Origin: JABDMH01 sp965223165
Lineage (GTDB): Bacteria; Bacteroidota; Bacteroidia; Chitinophagales; Saprospiraceae
Assembly: GCA_965223165.1 (NCBI GenBank)
Contig: CBDCVQ010000017.1
Coordinates: forward strand, 62,001-126,000
Length of the DNA stretch: 64,000 nt
Reading direction: 5' to 3'
The notes beneath the pieces are model-generated. The model did not search any database and was not told the DNA's origin. It was given only the letters and a program-made list of their open reading frames with translations. This document shows, one piece after another, positions 18,536-28,964 of this stretch (the first letter of the stretch is position 1; each line of letters begins with the position of its first letter). The translations under genes and the position numbers were made by a program.

Positions 18536-19726
18536 TTAAGATGGGTGAAGTAGTCACTGAACAGTATGGCATTGAGATAAATCTGTATGTGGACCGGATC
18601 GTTCGTCCCAAATATGTCGATAGCGACTCCACTATCCACATTGCTCCCTACGATTGCCTGTTTGCTAAAAGTAATATCGGTGCAAGCCTGGCCAGCCACA
18701 TCGTGGTCAGTAAGTACATCGACCATTTGCCTATGTACAGGCAAAGCAAGAAGTATGCCCGTGATCATGTAGACTTACCCAGGTCAACATTGTTGGATGC
18801 GGTCAAACGAGTAGCCGCTCGACTAGAGCCTCTCTACGAGGTGGCGGCCAAACAAGTGCTCAACGTCGATTATTTAATGGCTGACGAATCCAGCATCCCC
18901 GTACTATGCCAGGACCACCCCGGAGCCACCCTTAAAGGACAAATGCTGGTCAAAGTGGCTCCTGAGAAAGGGCTGGTAGTCTTTGACTATATCAAGACCA
19001 AAGAGAAAATCAATATCCTGGAAGGTCTGGAAGGGTTTGAAGGTTATCTACAGACGGACGGAAATGTGAGCTACTGTAGCAAGGGAGCAGAAGACAAGGT
19101 GACTCACCTGAATTGCCTGGTGCATGCTAGACGTAAGTTTGATGCCGCTCTAGACTATGACTATAAGCGAGCAAGCGCTGTGCTGGAAATCATCCAAAAG
19201 ATCTACGCGATTGAAAGACAAATGAAACAGTCTGGCCTTGACCATGACCAAATCGTGCTCACCAGAAATAAAAAAATCAACCCCTTACTCGAACAACTGC
19301 ATAAATCGCTGGTTGAGCAATATCGGCCTGATCTGACCTCCAACCCCTTTAATCGGGCCGTCAACTACACCCTTAAGCGATGGACCCAATTGACTGAATT
19401 TCTCAACGATGGCCGCTTACATCCCGACACCAATCTTCTGGAAAGGCAAATACGACCCCTCGCTCTTGGGCGAAAGAACTACCTATTCGCCGGGTCTCAC
19501 AATGGTGCCAAAATGGCTGCCATATTCTACTCCTTCTTCGCCATGTGCCACCTAAATAACATCCAACCACGTGCGTGGCTATCCGATGTCTTGCACAGAA
19601 TCACTGAACACAAAGTCAATCGACTAGCCGAGTTGATTCCCCTCAAAGACTATCAATTCCTCAATGATCACCCTGAAGTACCACCGCCCGTGGACTCTTC
19701 ATAGATGCTCGTGCCCGTACGCTTAC

Positions 19727-20237
19727 GATCGAACTGGTGCCGGGTTGCACTGCTGATCAGGCCAGCCTGGTGAGCGGCATCGGCCTGTGGCAGAATGCGC
19801 TGGGTCCGATAGAAATCACTCCAGTCCTCACACCGATTATTGCGCTGCGGCAACACTCCGATGAAGTTGTCATGATCCAGACCGAAGGCCGCTTGAGATG
19901 CTTGATGCAGCCCGGCGAGCGACCGACCGAAGGTCTGCCAGAAAGTGCTCGAAGGCGGTACATCTTTGATATGGGTGAGGATCAGAAAGTGCTGATGACC
20001 CCAGTGACCGGAGGCAACGATCTCAGGTGTTTGGATAATCCGGGTCTGGGCCAGGCGCTGCAGGCCGGTTCGTTCGGCCTCCATCATTTGCCGGCCCAGT
20101 GGCGAGGCGTAGACTTTGGCAAAATATTGCACACCCTCCGCCTGTACCTGATACGTAGATTGGATGCCGCTGGATCGAGCCGTAAGTGAGCAGCGTTGTA
20201 CGCCTAGCACATGCGCCAGGTGCTGGTCGAGGGTCAT
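19727..20237 (-). pseudogene. fructosamine kinase family protein, N-terminal half (split by IS66)
   Basis: This is the 5' half of the split kinase gene. It has the ATG start and the kinase N-lobe, including a likely ATP-site Lys (VQYFAKVYAS), an E-containing helix (MEAERTGLQRL), the hinge (FLILTHI) and the family motif DHDNFIGVLPQ. Coding sequence continues into the IS66 element to 19668 but those residues are element-derived. The fragment lacks the catalytic HGDLW loop found at 13486-13834. The gene starts 29 bp after the stop of a LytTR regulator on the same strand, so the intact ancestor was probably the third gene of a LytS-LytTR-kinase operon. Confidence 0.9.
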
Positions 20238-20266
20238 GCTAGTGGTGACGATTTATAATGCGGCGA

Positions 20267-20989
20267 CTAGAGCTTGTTGCGGTGGATCAGCTCCAGCAGT
20301 TCGTCTCGATAGTTTTTGCCGATGGGCAGCAATTTGGGTTTACCCTTCTCGATCACCTCAACCTGATTGCCCACGATGGCATTGATTTTTTCTAGTCCCA
20401 CGATGTAGGAGCGGTGGATGCGCTTGAAGTATTTGAGCGGTAGCTTAGCCTCTAGACTTTTCATGGTCTGGAGGGTGATGACGCGACCATTGTTGGTCTT
20501 GATGATCACGTAGTCCTTCAGTCCCTCGATGTACAGGATATCTATGTATTTGATCTTGACAAACTTCTTGTCTGCCTTGACGAATATGAAGTCGGCGTCT
20601 CCTTCTTCTCCACTCGTTTGTCCAGCTCGCAGTCGCAGTTGTTCGGTAGCCTTGTTAGCGGCTTTCATGAAGCGCTCGGCGGAGATCGGTTTGAGCAGGT
20701 AGTCTACCGCATCGAGCTCAAAACCCTCTATAGCATAGTTTGGAAAAGCGGTGGTAAATACCACCAAGGGCGGATTGGCCAGCGTCTTGACAAAATCGAT
20801 ACCGGTCACCTGGGGCATTTGAATGTCCAAAAACATGAGGTCAATCTCGTGCGCCGAGAGTGCCTCATTGGCCTCAAAAGCATTGATACAACGCTTTACC
20901 AGATGCAGTTCCGGCATCTTTTCGATGTAAGTCTCCAATACGTCCAGAGCCAGGGGCTCATCGTCTACTATAAGGGTATTGATGATCAT
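20267..20989 (-). CDS. LytTR-family response regulator
   Basis: A 240-residue two-component regulator. The receiver domain (1-~120) has the acidic pocket (VDDEP), phospho-acceptor Asp55 (FLDIQMP) and the conserved Lys in YLLKPI. The LytTR DNA-binding domain (~140-238) includes DILYIEGLKDYVII and YFKRIHRSYIVGLEKI. It lies 18 bp downstream of a LytS-type histidine kinase on the same strand, so the two form a cognate pair by position. The broken fructosamine kinase gene follows 29 bp later. Targets are unknown; LytTR proteins bind paired repeats upstream of target genes. Confidence 0.95.
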   Translation of the reverse strand: MIINTLIVDDEPLALDVLETYIEKMPELHLVKRCINAFEANEALSAHEIDLMFLDIQMPQVTGIDFVKTLANPPLVVFTTAFPNYAIEGFELDAVDYLLKPISAERFMKAANKATEQLRLRAGQTSGEEGDADFIFVKADKKFVKIKYIDILYIEGLKDYVIIKTNNGRVITLQTMKSLEAKLPLKYFKRIHRSYIVGLEKINAIVGNQVEVIEKGKPKLLPIGKNYRDELLELIHRNKL

Positions 20990-21007
20990 AGTTGCAGTGG
21001 CTTTTAT

Positions 21008-22060
21008 TTAAAGGTTTAAGTCGAGAATTACTTTATAACTATTTGGGTCGTTTCTGATGTCTAACTTGTACTGATCGTTATAGATAAGATTGAGGCGCCG
21101 GCGTACATTCACCAGGCCAATGCCTCCACTCCTGCGATGAATCTGTTTGGGCTGGCTGGGACCCTTGCTATTCTCAATATCAAAGATAAGGTGATGGCCC
21201 TCAACCCGAAGATTTATATTGACGTATCCGTGATCAATCTGATTGCCAAGTCCGTGCTTGAAGCTGTTTTCAATGAAGGGAATCAGTAGCAGGGGGGCAA
21301 TGCGCTGGTCCTTGATCTCACCAGTCAGATTGAGATTGATATCCACCATCTTATGCTGACGAAGACGCTCCAGGTCCAGGTAGTTGCGCATGTAGGTGAT
21401 CTCCTTGTACAGAGGCACTTTTCGCTCGTTGCACTCATAGAGCATATAGCGCATCATTTCAGACAGCTTGAGTACGATCTGGGGGGCATCTTCCGACTTC
21501 TTGAGCGTGAGTGCGTATAAATTGTTGAGGGTGTTAAACAGAAAGTGGGGGTTGATCTGCGACCGTAGAAATTTGAGCTCAGACTGCATGGTCTGGGTCT
21601 GCAGCTCGATCTTCTCAGATTGATGGATAAACCAGTCGGTGATAATGCCATAGATGGTCGAAGAACTGCCGACCAAAAACATCGTCATGTAGTAGTAGGG
21701 CTGATTTTGCACCAGATAATTTTGAAAGGATGGTTCATCAGCAAATAGAAAGACCTGGATGGCATTCTTGATCGGGGTGAGCAACACTACGGTCAAAAGG
21801 AGAAAACCCACGTACTGCCAGAATCGCTTGCGCGAGAGATAATTGGGAATGAGATAGAGGAGATTGATGTAAATGAGCATGGCATAAAAGGCAATGTCAA
21901 TGGTCTTCTGGTAGAGCACCATCGGCCAACCCACATTGTTGAAGTCGGAACTAACCAAGATCACCAGCAAGGCGAACCAAAAGATGGCATGCGTGAGCAC
22001 ACCGCGGTGTTGCCAGAATCTTGTCCGCTCGAGGATCCTCTTTAAGGCGATGAACTTCAT
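21008..22060 (-). CDS. LytS-type sensor histidine kinase
   Basis: An inner-membrane histidine kinase of 350 residues. The N-terminal ~170 residues hold four to five transmembrane helices without an obvious extracellular sensor domain. The His_kinase domain (PF06580 type) has the phospho-acceptor in QINPHFLFNTLNNLYAL, followed by a HATPase_c region with FIENSFKHGL (N box) and GGIGLVNVRRRL (G box). It is co-oriented with the LytTR regulator 18 bp downstream, its likely partner. A good TAnnTTTG promoter box ends 19 bp upstream of its ATG. The signal is unknown. Confidence 0.95.
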   Translation of the reverse strand: MKFIALKRILERTRFWQHRGVLTHAIFWFALLVILVSSDFNNVGWPMVLYQKTIDIAFYAMLIYINLLYLIPNYLSRKRFWQYVGFLLLTVVLLTPIKNAIQVFLFADEPSFQNYLVQNQPYYYMTMFLVGSSSTIYGIITDWFIHQSEKIELQTQTMQSELKFLRSQINPHFLFNTLNNLYALTLKKSEDAPQIVLKLSEMMRYMLYECNERKVPLYKEITYMRNYLDLERLRQHKMVDINLNLTGEIKDQRIAPLLLIPFIENSFKHGLGNQIDHGYVNINLRVEGHHLIFDIENSKGPSQPKQIHRRSGGIGLVNVRRRLNLIYNDQYKLDIRNDPNSYKVILDLNL

Positions 22061-22078
22061 AGAGACCGATCAGTCCGT

Positions 22079-22086
22079 CAAAGGTA
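22079..22086 (-). promoter_or_regulatory. Bacteroidota-type -7 promoter box for the LytS/LytTR operon
   Basis: TACCTTTG on the minus strand matches the phylum's TAnnTTTG consensus exactly. A TTTA lies 22 bases further upstream, near the expected -33 TTTG position. Transcription would start around 22072, giving a leader of about 12 bases before the ATG at 22060. Confidence 0.5.
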
Positions 22087-22238
22087 CGGTGGCATCCATC
22101 CTCCCACTTCAGTAAATGGATGAATCGGGTGGTAATATAGATAAAGAGCCGTTATGCCTGAGCAACAGGGGTTTCGATCCAGGCAATCGCACTGGGACCC
22201 ATGGGCACTGCGCACGTATCAGGGCAACAACTCCCCGT

Positions 22239-23020
22239 CATAACCTTACTTAGTATATGTCAGGCGAGGACGCCTGATCCGGCCAGGTTGCTTTTGCTGA
22301 GCTATTCTAATTTCGACTAGCCTCAGAGGCCACACAGCGCAGATCCGGCCGCGTTTGGAGTCTCCGCCCAACGCCATGCTAGCTCGTTGTCACCCCGAAG
22401 CCTTGATGATGCGACGGCACTGGCAACCCCCCTACAGGGCAATCGCATTATGGGATTCTGCACCTACCCCTATCAACGGCCAAGAAATTGCTGGCAAAAT
22501 GCCCTTTGAACACACTTAAGAAGACTACTCCAGGGCATAACCTTACTAGTTTGTGTCAGGCGAGGACGCCTGACACGGCCAGGTTGTTCTTGTTGAGTTA
22601 TTCCAACGGCACCTAGTCTCAAAGGCCACGCCGCCCCAATCAGGCCGCGTTTGGCGTCCCCGCCAAGCGCTATTGTAGCTCGTTGTCACCCCGAAGCCTT
22701 GATGATGCGACGGCACTGGCAACCCCCCTGCAGGGCAATCGCATTATGGGATTCTGCACCCCTATCAACGGCCAAGAAATTGCTGGCAAAATGCCCTTTG
22801 AACACACTTAAGAAGACTACTCCAGGGCATAACCTTACTAGTATGTGTCAGGCGAGGACGCCTGACACGGCCAGGTTGTTCTTGTTGAGTTATTCCAACG
22901 GCACCTAGTCTCAAAGGCCACGCCGCCCCAGTCAGGCCGCGTTTGGCGTCCCCGCCAAACGCTATTGTAGCTCGCTGTCACCCCGAAGCCTTGATGATGC
23001 GACGGCACTGGCAACCCCCT
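22239..23020 (+). repeat. tandem array of a ~295-bp intergenic repeat, 2.65 copies
   Basis: Copies begin at 22239, 22536 and 22828 (periods 297 and 292 bp); the third is partial and ends near 23020. Each begins CATAACCTTACT and shares several exact blocks, among them a stretch reading CCCCGAAGCCTTGATGATGC. Each copy carries a palindrome, GTCAGGCG-AGGA-CGCCTGAC; in copies 2 and 3 it is a perfect 10-bp stem (22553-22576 and 22845-22868), in copy 1 the stem is shorter. Short frames in the array change between copies and are not protein-like, so I call no gene. The stretch fills the 22061-23052 intergenic region between two divergent promoters. An inverted, diverged copy lies at 50026-50182. Confidence 0.9.
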
Positions 23021-23052
23021 GGCGGCTTGGGATGCCCGAGCTGATTTTTCAG

Positions 23053-23060
23053 TACTTTTG
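23053..23060 (+). promoter_or_regulatory. Bacteroidota-type -7 promoter box for folE
   Basis: TACTTTTG matches the TAnnTTTG consensus exactly. Transcription would begin near 23067, downstream of the first in-frame ATG at 23032. This argues that folE starts at the GTG at 23140 instead of at that ATG. The -33 element is weak (TTGG 23 bases upstream). Confidence 0.5.
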
Positions 23061-23139
23061 CGACCGCAAACACGATCTAGCCACAACAATTTGGCGCAAA
23101 GAGGTTTATATAGATTGTCATCTAGAAAACGCACGACTT

Positions 23140-23763
23140 GTGAAAATCATCGATAACGACAGGAAGGCCAACTACGTAAAGACCGAAAGTTTTGACGTCG
23201 AGGTAACAGAAAGGTTGGTCGGTCATTTTGCCGAGATACTGGATGGGGTAGGCGAGGATACTTATCGCGAGGGACTACTCAAGACTCCTGAACGGGCGGC
23301 GAAGGCCATGCAGTTTTTGACGTCGGGCTATGACATGGACCCGAAGGAAGTGCTGACCTCAGCTATGTTCAAGGAAGAATATAGTGAGATGGTCTTGGTC
23401 AAAGACATCGAGTTGTATTCGCTTTGCGAGCATCACATACTGCCATTCTTTGGCAAAGCGCACATCGCGTATATACCCAAGGGCCAGATTGTGGGTCTTA
23501 GCAAAATACCTAGAGTGGTGGACATATTTTCTCGCCGGCTTCAGGTACAGGAGCGACTCACGCACGAGATCCTCAATTGCATTCAGGAGGTGCTTCAGCC
23601 ACTGGGTGTGGCTATCGTGATCGAGGCCCGCCACATGTGCATGATGATGCGAGGTGTTCAAAAGCAGAACAGCGTCACCACCACCTCCGCCTTCACCGGA
23701 GAATTTAGCAGAGAGGAGACTCGATCAGAGTTCCTCAATTTGATCAGCTCGACCTTACACTAA
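23140..23763 (+). CDS. folE: GTP cyclohydrolase I
   Basis: Converts GTP to 7,8-dihydroneopterin triphosphate, the first step of folate (and other pterin/queuosine) synthesis. About 207 residues from the GTG at 23140 (VKIIDNDRK), a start chosen because it aligns with the N terminus of bacteroidetal FolE and lies downstream of a promoter box; the frame stays open to an ATG at 23032. Zinc ligands are the Cys and His of SLCEHH and the Cys of RHMCMMMRG. The substrate-binding region GLSKIPRVVDIFSRRLQ is intact. fabD begins 9 bp after the stop, suggesting an operon. Confidence 0.96.
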   Translation: MKIIDNDRKANYVKTESFDVEVTERLVGHFAEILDGVGEDTYREGLLKTPERAAKAMQFLTSGYDMDPKEVLTSAMFKEEYSEMVLVKDIELYSLCEHHILPFFGKAHIAYIPKGQIVGLSKIPRVVDIFSRRLQVQERLTHEILNCIQEVLQPLGVAIVIEARHMCMMMRGVQKQNSVTTTSAFTGEFSREETRSEFLNLISSTLH

Positions 23764-23772
23764 GAGAGATAC

Positions 23773-24654
23773 ATGAAGAGAGCATTCGTCTTTCCCGGTC
23801 AAGCGTCACAGTTTCAGGGTATGGGAAAAGATCTATTTGATGGTTTTGACCATGCCAAGGCACGATTTGCCGAGGCCGACGAGATCCTGGGCTTTGCGAT
23901 TTCTAAGATCATGTTTGAAGGATCGGAAGAGGATCTTCGACAGACTTCGGTCACCCAGCCTGCGGTATTCATTCACTCAATCGTCACAGCCGAGGTGTCA
24001 GAGGATACCACCGAGCCCAGCGGAGTGGCCGGACACTCCCTGGGAGAGTTTTCAGCGTTGGTACGTGCCGGTGTACTCGATTTTGCCACAGGACTGACAT
24101 TGGTCAAAGCACGGGCAGAGGCTATGCAAAAAGCTTGTGATTTTTCTGCCGGTACAATGGCGGCCATTGTTGGACTGGAAGATGACGTGGTAGAGGAGGT
24201 TTGTGGGCGAATCGATGGTATCGTCATTCCGGCCAATTATAATTGCCCCGGGCAGTTGGTTATCTCGGGCGAAGTAGCAGCGGTGCATGCAGCCTGTGAG
24301 CAGTTGCTGGAAGCAGGCGCTCGCCGAGCGATCCCACTGTCCGTCGGAGGAGCCTTTCACTCGCCCTTGATGATGCCCGCCCAAGACGAATTGGCGGAGG
24401 CCATTGAAACCACCGACTTCCAAACACCCAGCTTTCCGGTCTATCAAAATGTCGACGGACTGCCCAATCAGGATCCGGCCTCCATCAAGGAGAAGTTGGT
24501 ACGTCAATTGACCTCTCCTGTGCGCTGGACGAGCACCATCGAGCGCATGATCGCGGACGAGATCGAGGCCTTCGTGGAGGTGGGAGGCACAGGAAAGGTC
24601 CTGCGCGGCATGATCAGGCGCATCGACAGAAATATTCAATCGTCCGCTTTGTAA
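23773..24654 (+). CDS. fabD: malonyl-CoA:ACP transacylase
   Basis: Transfers malonyl from CoA to acyl carrier protein to supply fatty acid elongation. The 293-residue protein has the nucleophile Ser89 in AGHSLGEFS, Arg114 in VKARAEAM, His196 in GGAFHSPLM and the N-terminal FPGQASQ oxyanion motif. This is the standard single-domain length. It lies 9 bp after folE and 48 bp before algH/yqgE on the same strand. The other fab genes are not in this window. Confidence 0.97.
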   Translation: MKRAFVFPGQASQFQGMGKDLFDGFDHAKARFAEADEILGFAISKIMFEGSEEDLRQTSVTQPAVFIHSIVTAEVSEDTTEPSGVAGHSLGEFSALVRAGVLDFATGLTLVKARAEAMQKACDFSAGTMAAIVGLEDDVVEEVCGRIDGIVIPANYNCPGQLVISGEVAAVHAACEQLLEAGARRAIPLSVGGAFHSPLMMPAQDELAEAIETTDFQTPSFPVYQNVDGLPNQDPASIKEKLVRQLTSPVRWTSTIERMIADEIEAFVEVGGTGKVLRGMIRRIDRNIQSSAL

Positions 24655-24702
24655 AGCGCCAAATTAACGGGAGATTTAGTCTGGCTATGAACTGTTACAC
24701 CG

Positions 24703-25260
24703 ATGAAAGGCAAGCGTATAGATAAGGGATCCGTACTTCTGGCAGAACCCTTTAGTCTAGATGCTAATTTCAAGCGGTCTGCCGTAGTCCTGACCGAACA
24801 TCATGACGATGGCACGGTAGGGTTTATCATCAACAAACCCCTAGATGTGCATGTCGATGAACTGATATCGGATTTTCCGGAGTTTCGAGCCCGGGTCCAC
24901 TTTGGTGGTCCGGTGGCTACTGATAGTATACACTACCTGCACAATGTCGGTGATCTGCTGGACGACAGCATCAAGGTACGGCCCGGCATCTACTGGGGCG
25001 GAGACTTTGAAAAGCTGAAGTTTCTCATCGATTCGAAGTTGATCAGCCCAAAGAATATCCGCTTTTATGTGGGCTATGCCGGATGGTCGTCCGGGCAGTT
25101 GGAAGGAGAGTTGAGCTATGGCTCGTGGGTGATCGCAGATATGTACGCCAACTATCTCTTTAAGTCGAAGGCCGATGAGCTCTGGAACGTCATTATGGCC
25201 AACAAGGGAAATACCTTCTCTGTCATCGCGCAGGTGCCGGACAATGTAAACTGGAATTGA
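24703..25260 (+). CDS. YqgE/AlgH family protein
   Basis: A conserved 185-residue cytosolic protein of the UPF0301 (YqgE/AlgH) family, whose molecular function is unsettled. Family marks are the N-terminal GSVLLAEPF and FKRSAVVLTEH, VGFIINKPL, HFGGPV and YVGYAGWSSGQLEGEL. The length is normal. Its stop is followed one base later by the ATG of an ABC-F ATPase gene, so the two are translationally close. Confidence 0.94.
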   Translation: MKGKRIDKGSVLLAEPFSLDANFKRSAVVLTEHHDDGTVGFIINKPLDVHVDELISDFPEFRARVHFGGPVATDSIHYLHNVGDLLDDSIKVRPGIYWGGDFEKLKFLIDSKLISPKNIRFYVGYAGWSSGQLEGELSYGSWVIADMYANYLFKSKADELWNVIMANKGNTFSVIAQVPDNVNWN

Positions 25261-25261
25261 G

Positions 25262-27181
<1,920 letters not shown>

Positions 27182-27313
27182 TCTTGCTCGGACGCACGCA
27201 GCAAGCCACAGCTCTCCCAGTTCACGGGAGGCGGTGTCCAAAACCGGATCAAATGCTGTGCATCGATCACCGAAAGGTGTACATTTCGTCTTTTGCTCTT
27301 CCAATGGTACCAC

Positions 27314-28231
27314 ATGAAAGACCTGAAAGTAGCCATCGTTCAGACTTCTCCCGTCTACTATGATTTGTCTGCGACCATGGAAAAAGCGGCTGGCCTGATT
27401 CAAGAGGCATCGGAAAATGCGGCCCAATTGGTGGTGTTTGGTGAAACTTGGTTTACGGGATATCCGGTATGGCTTGATTATTATCCCAACGTAGCCCTGT
27501 GGGATCGGCGCTCGACCAAGCAGATTTTTCGCCGTATGCACGAAAATGCACTTAACGTGCCCGGGCCCGAGACAGCGGTGCTTTGCCAGTGGGCTCGGTC
27601 CCACGGCATCTGTCTTGTCGCTGGATGCAATGAGCGCAAGAATGGAACCCTGTACAATAGTGTCATCGTCATAACCGCCGCGGGCGAGCTCACATTGCAC
27701 CACCGCAAGCTTATGCCGACCTATACGGAGAAGATGATCTACGGATTGGGCGACGGGCATGGGCTCCAATCTGTGGAGACATCCTTTGGGCGGCTGACCG
27801 CTGCCATTTGCTGGGAGCATTGGATGCCCTTGACTCGCCAGGCGCTGCACAACCAAGGCGAAGACCTACACGTGGCTCTCTGGCCAAAGGTGCATGAGAT
27901 GCATCAGATAGCCAGTCGCCAGTACGCCTTTGAAGGACGCTGCTTCGTCATTGCCGCCGGGCAAATGTTGCATCAGGACCAGATGCCAGATACACTGAGA
28001 GCCGATTACCAGCCCGAAGAAGCGTGGTTGCTAAACGGAGGCTCTTGTGTCGTCCGCCCTGACGGCTACTATGATTTAGAACCCCAATGGGACCGAGATG
28101 AGGTGATCTATCATGTGATCGCTGACATCGGGACAGTCATAGAGGAACGCATGAACCTGGACGTGACAGGCCACTATCAAAGACCGGATGTATTCGATTT
28201 TTCCGTCTGCTCCAAGCGGCAGAATTCCTAA
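27314..28231 (+). CDS. nitrilase (carbon-nitrogen hydrolase superfamily)
   Basis: A 305-residue enzyme hydrolysing a nitrile, or possibly an amide, to acid and ammonia. The catalytic triad is readable as Glu44 (FGETWFTGYP), Lys132 (HHRKLMPT) and Cys166 (AAICWEHW). The CWEH form of the cysteine motif is typical of true nitrilases instead of amidases. The ATG at 27314 (MKDLKVAIVQ) fits the family N terminus better than the in-frame start at 27293. It is convergent with a pseudouridine synthase, separated by 10 bp. The natural substrate is unknown. Confidence 0.9.
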   Translation: MKDLKVAIVQTSPVYYDLSATMEKAAGLIQEASENAAQLVVFGETWFTGYPVWLDYYPNVALWDRRSTKQIFRRMHENALNVPGPETAVLCQWARSHGICLVAGCNERKNGTLYNSVIVITAAGELTLHHRKLMPTYTEKMIYGLGDGHGLQSVETSFGRLTAAICWEHWMPLTRQALHNQGEDLHVALWPKVHEMHQIASRQYAFEGRCFVIAAGQMLHQDQMPDTLRADYQPEEAWLLNGGSCVVRPDGYYDLEPQWDRDEVIYHVIADIGTVIEERMNLDVTGHYQRPDVFDFSVCSKRQNS

Positions 28232-28241
28232 ACCTGGCTGC

Positions 28242-28964
28242 TCAGGGCGAGGGGTTACGCTGCTTCGATAGCTGATATATGACCGCCTTCATATCCTTGG
28301 GAAGCGGAGCCGTCAGATGGAGGGGTGGCTGCCCGGGCAGGGGCAGAACCAGCTTGTAGGCATGCAGGGGTGTTCGGGTCAGCAAGGGCTGCTCTTCGGC
28401 GCGGTCGCCCCGATATCCAGACTTAATCTCAGACAGCTTGAATTGCGCTTGCCCCCCGTACGGTGGATCAACAATCAGGGGATGTCCGATGGCCTGTAAG
28501 TGCACGCGAATTTGATGGGTACGGCCGGTGACAGGTGCTAGATCCAGCAGGCTGTAGCCCACAAAGGCTGTCACCATGGTATACCGGGTCTGCGCAGGCT
28601 TGCCCTGACTGTGTATCTCCACCTGATTTTTGTGCTCCATGCGTCGGATGGGTTTGTCGATCAGGCCTTCGGAGGGCGTCGGGCAACCACGGACGATCGC
28701 TCGATAGGATTTCTCGACCAACCGCTTTTCAAAAGCTTCGGACAGATGTTTGAAGATGGACGGTGTACGGGCAAAGCAGACCAATCCACTCGTCTGCTTA
28801 TCCAGCCGGTGCACAGGCATCACCCGTCCGTACCGCACGGAAAGCCAGTGCTGGAGATTGGGAATCTTTGGGTCATAACGGTCGGGCACGGTCAGAAGGA
28901 AAGGTGGCTTATTAACCACCAGAAGATCTGCACTGTCATAAACGATAGAGGGCTTTAGCCGCAT
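28242..28964 (-). CDS. RluA-family pseudouridine synthase
   Basis: Isomerises uridine to pseudouridine in an rRNA or tRNA substrate. About 240 residues from the ATG at 28964 (MRLKPSIVYD), which overlaps the upstream gene's stop by one base (TGATG); a longer frame to 29033 would run well into the neighbour. The catalytic Asp is Asp55 in VHRLDKQTSGL, and RTHQIRVHLQAIGHPL is the family's second conserved block. There is no S4 domain, which fits RluA/TruC-like members; the RNA target site is undetermined. Confidence 0.92.
   Translation of the reverse strand: MRLKPSIVYDSADLLVVNKPPFLLTVPDRYDPKIPNLQHWLSVRYGRVMPVHRLDKQTSGLVCFARTPSIFKHLSEAFEKRLVEKSYRAIVRGCPTPSEGLIDKPIRRMEHKNQVEIHSQGKPAQTRYTMVTAFVGYSLLDLAPVTGRTHQIRVHLQAIGHPLIVDPPYGGQAQFKLSEIKSGYRGDRAEEQPLLTRTPLHAYKLVLPLPGQPPLHLTAPLPKDMKAVIYQLSKQRNPSP

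Larger units (their letters stand above)
16141..19704 (+). pseudogene. tnpC: IS66 transposase TnpC, interrupted by an IS1634-type element
   Basis: The main IS66 transposase gene. The 5' part (16141-16469) encodes the N-terminal coiled coil (ELLRKNQELRQENIHLKAEN, read in parts) and the region before the zinc-binding segment. The 3' part (18540-19704) encodes the catalytic core: ADESSIPV (Asp), LQTDGNVSY (Asp) and TNLLERQIRPLALGRKN (Glu). Joining 16141-16469 to 18540-19704 gives 498 codons in one frame (...TSQMVKMGEVV...), a normal length for the family. As it stands the 5' frame ends at 16518 in the inserted element. The stop at 19704 lies 22 bp inside the right end of IS66. Confidence 0.93.
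13835..19726 (+). mobile_element. IS66-family insertion sequence containing two further IS elements
   Basis: The element is 5892 bp with its internal insertions and about 2.29 kb without them. The termini are inverted repeats beginning GTAAGCGTACGGGC, identical over 14 bp, with similarity continuing to about 22 bp. It is flanked by an exact 8-bp target duplication, GATCGAAC, at 13827-13834 and 19727-19734; 8-bp duplications are characteristic of IS66. It holds the three IS66 genes in order: tnpA intact, tnpB split by an IS4-type element, and tnpC split by an IS1634-type element. With both accessory genes' frames recoverable but interrupted, this copy cannot transpose on its own unless proteins are supplied by another copy. 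Confidence 0.95.

Noticed and set aside
16459..18545. Longer (6-bp) near-match target duplication AAATGG/AGATGG around the IS1634-type element
   Set aside because: Not identical, whereas TTAA is exact, borders perfect 12-bp terminal repeats and restores the tnpC frame.
22239..23020. Possible CRISPR array
   Set aside because: The period is ~292-297 bp and the repeats are not short direct repeats separated by unique spacers; it is a tandem duplication of a structured repeat.
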